Origin: Salisaeta longa DSM 21114
GTDB taxonomy: Bacteria; Bacteroidota; Rhodothermia; Rhodothermales; Salinibacteraceae
Direction of reading: 5' to 3'
DNA: 64,000 bases
Assembly (NCBI RefSeq): GCF_000419585.1
Contig: NZ_ATTH01000001.1
Location: forward strand, 2,643,001 to 2,707,000
The notes below the pieces were generated by a model. It did not search any database. It was not told where the DNA came from and saw only the letters and a program-made list of their open reading frames with translations. Below are positions 62,334 to 64,000 of this stretch, piece by piece. Each line of letters starts with the position of its first letter. Position 1 is the first letter of the stretch. Made by a program: the position numbers and the translations under genes.

Positions 62334-62758
62334 ACCTCCGTGCGTTTTCGACACCAACAGTCTTATTAGTGCTCTCCTGATTAGCACCTCTGTCCCACGT
62401 AGAGCGTTTGACAAAGCGTTGGATTACTATCAGCTTTTGATCTCGGATGAGGTCGTAGGCGCGTTCGACGACGTGGCCGGACGCGAAAAATTCGAGGCGT
62501 ATCTCAGCGTAGGTGAGCGAGAAGAATTTGAAGAGTTATTGCATCGAGAAGCACAATTTGTAGCGGTCACAAACAATAGAAGCGAGCCGCGATCCAGATG
62601 ACGATAAGTTCCTGGAGCTGGCTCTTGCTGGCGGTGCAGAAGTGATCATCAGTGGAGACAACAATCTTTTGGTCCTTGATCCATTTCGAGGTGTACGTAT
62701 TGCGAGGCCAAGAGCATTTGTTGAAGCATTTCCTCCATTGGAGAACGAAGCGCGATAA
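62323..62758 (+). pseudogene. PIN-domain toxin (COG1569-like) broken by a frameshift
   Basis: The N-terminal frame has the PIN start CVFDTNSLISALL (first acidic residue D) and RRAFDKAL, continuing to about residue 83. Around 62569-62580 the frame shifts: the second half continues in another frame as DPDDDKFLELALAGGAEVIISGDNNLL and RPRAFVEAF, including the catalytic DDDKF and SGDN residues, to TAA 62756-62758. Joining the halves gives a complete PIN RNase of ~144 residues. It is recently broken, a sequencing error, or a programmed shift. The cognate antitoxin overlaps its start. Confidence 0.8.
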
Positions 62759-63195
62759 TTCCCCGTGACTGAATAAGCGTCCGGGGATACGTCAGTGCGA
62801 GGGGGCATCCGGCACTGTTTCGGCCGCATCGATTTATCAACCAGTGGCGGTGCAAGAGTGCGACCTGCGAGTCTCTGGCAGTGGTGACAGACCCGGAGCG
62901 CAGGAAGAGCAGAGCCGCTACGTGACAGGTCGCTGGCCTACACCTCTCGTGGCGGTAAAACTGCGCTACAGCTGACAACGGACCGGGCCGTTCTGATTGC
63001 ATCCAATCGCGCTGGCAACGCGCGCTACGCTTCATGCTTTGTAATGAAAGCAGAAAGACGGTTTTCTGTATCAATCACGTCTGAAGGTGGCGTCTTTGCT
63101 GCAGCTTTTGTATGGTAAAAATGATGAACGCCTGAGCTGCGGCGTTATCTAGCCCTTGCACTCGTTGGTAGTTGAACAGATCAAACAGTTGCAGC
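62759..63195. other. Intergenic region without recognisable gene
   Basis: About 437 bases between the broken PIN toxin and the outer-membrane barrel gene. A 141-codon minus frame here has no family features and is probably spurious. No repeat, tRNA or clear promoter was seen. Confidence 0.5.
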
Positions 63196-63765
63196 ATGAG
63201 ATACCTCTCCCTTCTCCTTGTCGTTGGCCTTTGCTGGGCCGCCCCGGTGTGCGCCCAACACCGCACCCTATCGCTTGAAGCAAGCTATCCGCTTCCAATT
63301 GGCAATACGTTTCTTTCCCAGTACGACGGTGTCGTCGGCGGTAGCGTCACGATGGGACAGCCGATCGGCGGACGTTTTGCGCTTCGTCTTGGGCTCCAGT
63401 ACAACCGGTTGCATTGGGACCGCGCGGGTACAAACGCGAACATCTATACCCCGCGCGTTGGACTGGCCTACCAATGGAAGGTCAGCGATCGCATCGCGAT
63501 CATCCCCGCCGTGGGCGGAAGCTACACGCGGTTCGTATTCGTGAACGACGTCGTAAGACCCGAAAAATATGTCGCCACACTAAACGGCGGCGGGTTCTGG
63601 GTCGGGCTCACGCCGCAGTACCGGGTAAATGATCGATGGGCACTTGGACTTGCGATGGAGTACAGGGCTACGTTCATGGAGAGGTCTGATACTAGTATTA
63701 ATACGCAATATAACGAACAGTACCACGCGCTGGTATTTGGCATTGTCGGAACGTATACATTCTGA
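63196..63765 (+). CDS. Small outer-membrane beta-barrel protein
   Basis: A 189-residue protein with signal peptide MRYLSLLLVVGLCWAAPVCAQ and an eight-strand-like barrel: alternating segments such as GGSVTMGQPIGGRFALRLGLQYN, RVGLAYQWKVSDRIAIIPAVGGSYTRF, YRVNDRWALGLAMEYRATF and a last aromatic strand ALVFGIVGTYTF. It fits the OmpW/outer-membrane beta-barrel class of Bacteroidota; no specific function can be given. Start ATG 63196 is set by the signal peptide. A lipoprotein gene follows. Confidence 0.72.
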   Translation: MRYLSLLLVVGLCWAAPVCAQHRTLSLEASYPLPIGNTFLSQYDGVVGGSVTMGQPIGGRFALRLGLQYNRLHWDRAGTNANIYTPRVGLAYQWKVSDRIAIIPAVGGSYTRFVFVNDVVRPEKYVATLNGGGFWVGLTPQYRVNDRWALGLAMEYRATFMERSDTSINTQYNEQYHALVFGIVGTYTF

Positions 63766-63845
63766 CAGAACCGGCAAACCATCTGATGGCCGCATAGACG
63801 GCGTGCCGCCATTTGCCGCGTCATCTTCAAAGCTTCTACGGCATC

Positions 63846-64000
63846 ATGAGTGTCCAACGCAGCATCCGAAAGGTTGCACTGATTCTGCTCCTGCCCCTTG
63901 TGCTCTGGGGCTGTGACGTGACGGGCGCGCCCGACATCGAGGAAGCCCTCACCGTCGTCTCCGAGCAAGCGCAATACACGCTCAATCCCGTAGCGGAGGT
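63846..64000 (+). CDS. Start of a lipoprotein gene (partial, runs off the window)
   Basis: The first 51 codons show MSVQRSIRKVALILLLPLVLWGC, a signal peptide with lipobox LWGC, then DVTGAPDIEEALTVVSEQ. The gene continues beyond the window. It is probably a lipid-anchored envelope protein, in the same direction as the preceding barrel gene, 80 bases downstream of it. Family unknown. Confidence 0.7.
   Translation, partial: MSVQRSIRKVALILLLPLVLWGCDVTGAPDIEEALTVVSEQAQYTLNPVAE

Noticed and set aside
62649-63074. 141-codon minus frame after the PIN toxin
   Set aside because: It overlaps the shifted half of the PIN gene and shows no domain pattern.

Overview
The window is high-GC bacterial DNA from a Gram-negative cell. 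It has TonB-dependent, PorT-like, OprP-like and Omp85-type outer-membrane barrels, and one promoter that fits both TTGACA/TATATT and the Bacteroidota -7 pattern TAnnTTTG. The acidic proteins, the many PAS/LOV kinases and the gene set suggest the Rhodothermia branch of Bacteroidota (Salinibacter/Rhodothermus relatives). The phylum is fairly secure; the genus is a guess.

Layout. 1-21.3 kb is ordinary chromosome: the end of an rpoZ-like gene, coaBC, a family-4 uracil-DNA glycosylase lacking its Fe-S cysteines, dnaB, rhodanese, a histone-deacetylase-like hydrolase, a DegP/HtrA protease, aroC, a three-gene phosphorelay cluster, smc, a PorT-like barrel, a LOV blue-light hybrid kinase and a TonB receptor. 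A tRNA-Ser(UGA) with its own terminator lies at 21.3-21.4 kb.

21.5-53.2 kb is a dense defence island, visibly more AT-rich in its right part. On the minus strand it holds a type I restriction-modification system (hsdM, a small winged-helix gene, hsdS, hsdR). Between hsdS and hsdR sit a toxin-antitoxin-SecB-like chaperone (TAC) module and two AbiE modules, one intact and one with its toxin truncated. Divergent from hsdM is a complete Wadjet operon (jetABCD, 33.6-39.2 kb). Next come a membrane-anchored DUF4145-like protein and then a seven-gene minus-strand operon (40.8-52.2 kb). That operon encodes a MotB/ZorB-like peptidoglycan-binding stator subunit, a membrane-anchored vWA protein, a small three-helix membrane protein, a tubulin-like GTPase, a ~1,216-residue Hsp70/actin-like ATPase, a bitopic coiled-coil protein and a MotA/ZorA-like channel subunit with a long helical tail. 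This operon is the most interesting object here: a proton-channel stator pair joined to both a tubulin-like and an actin-like NTPase, in a defence setting. The island ends with a decayed COG3586-type pseudogene. No integrase or insertion sequence was found.

53.4-64 kb returns to chromosome: radA, a lipoprotein with a small exported protein, a rhomboid protease, an OprP-like porin, ispE, an Omp85-type barrel, a coupled macro-domain/HEPN pair, an antitoxin with a frameshifted PIN toxin, a small outer-membrane barrel, and the start of a lipoprotein gene.

The island proteins would act at different stages against incoming DNA: cleavage of unmodified DNA (Hsd), extrusion and cleavage of small circular DNA (Wadjet), growth arrest (AbiE, TAC), and possibly an envelope-spanning sensor or effector (the stator/cytoskeletal operon). 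Start sites were chosen by eye from family N-termini, signal peptides and overlaps; no database search was possible.
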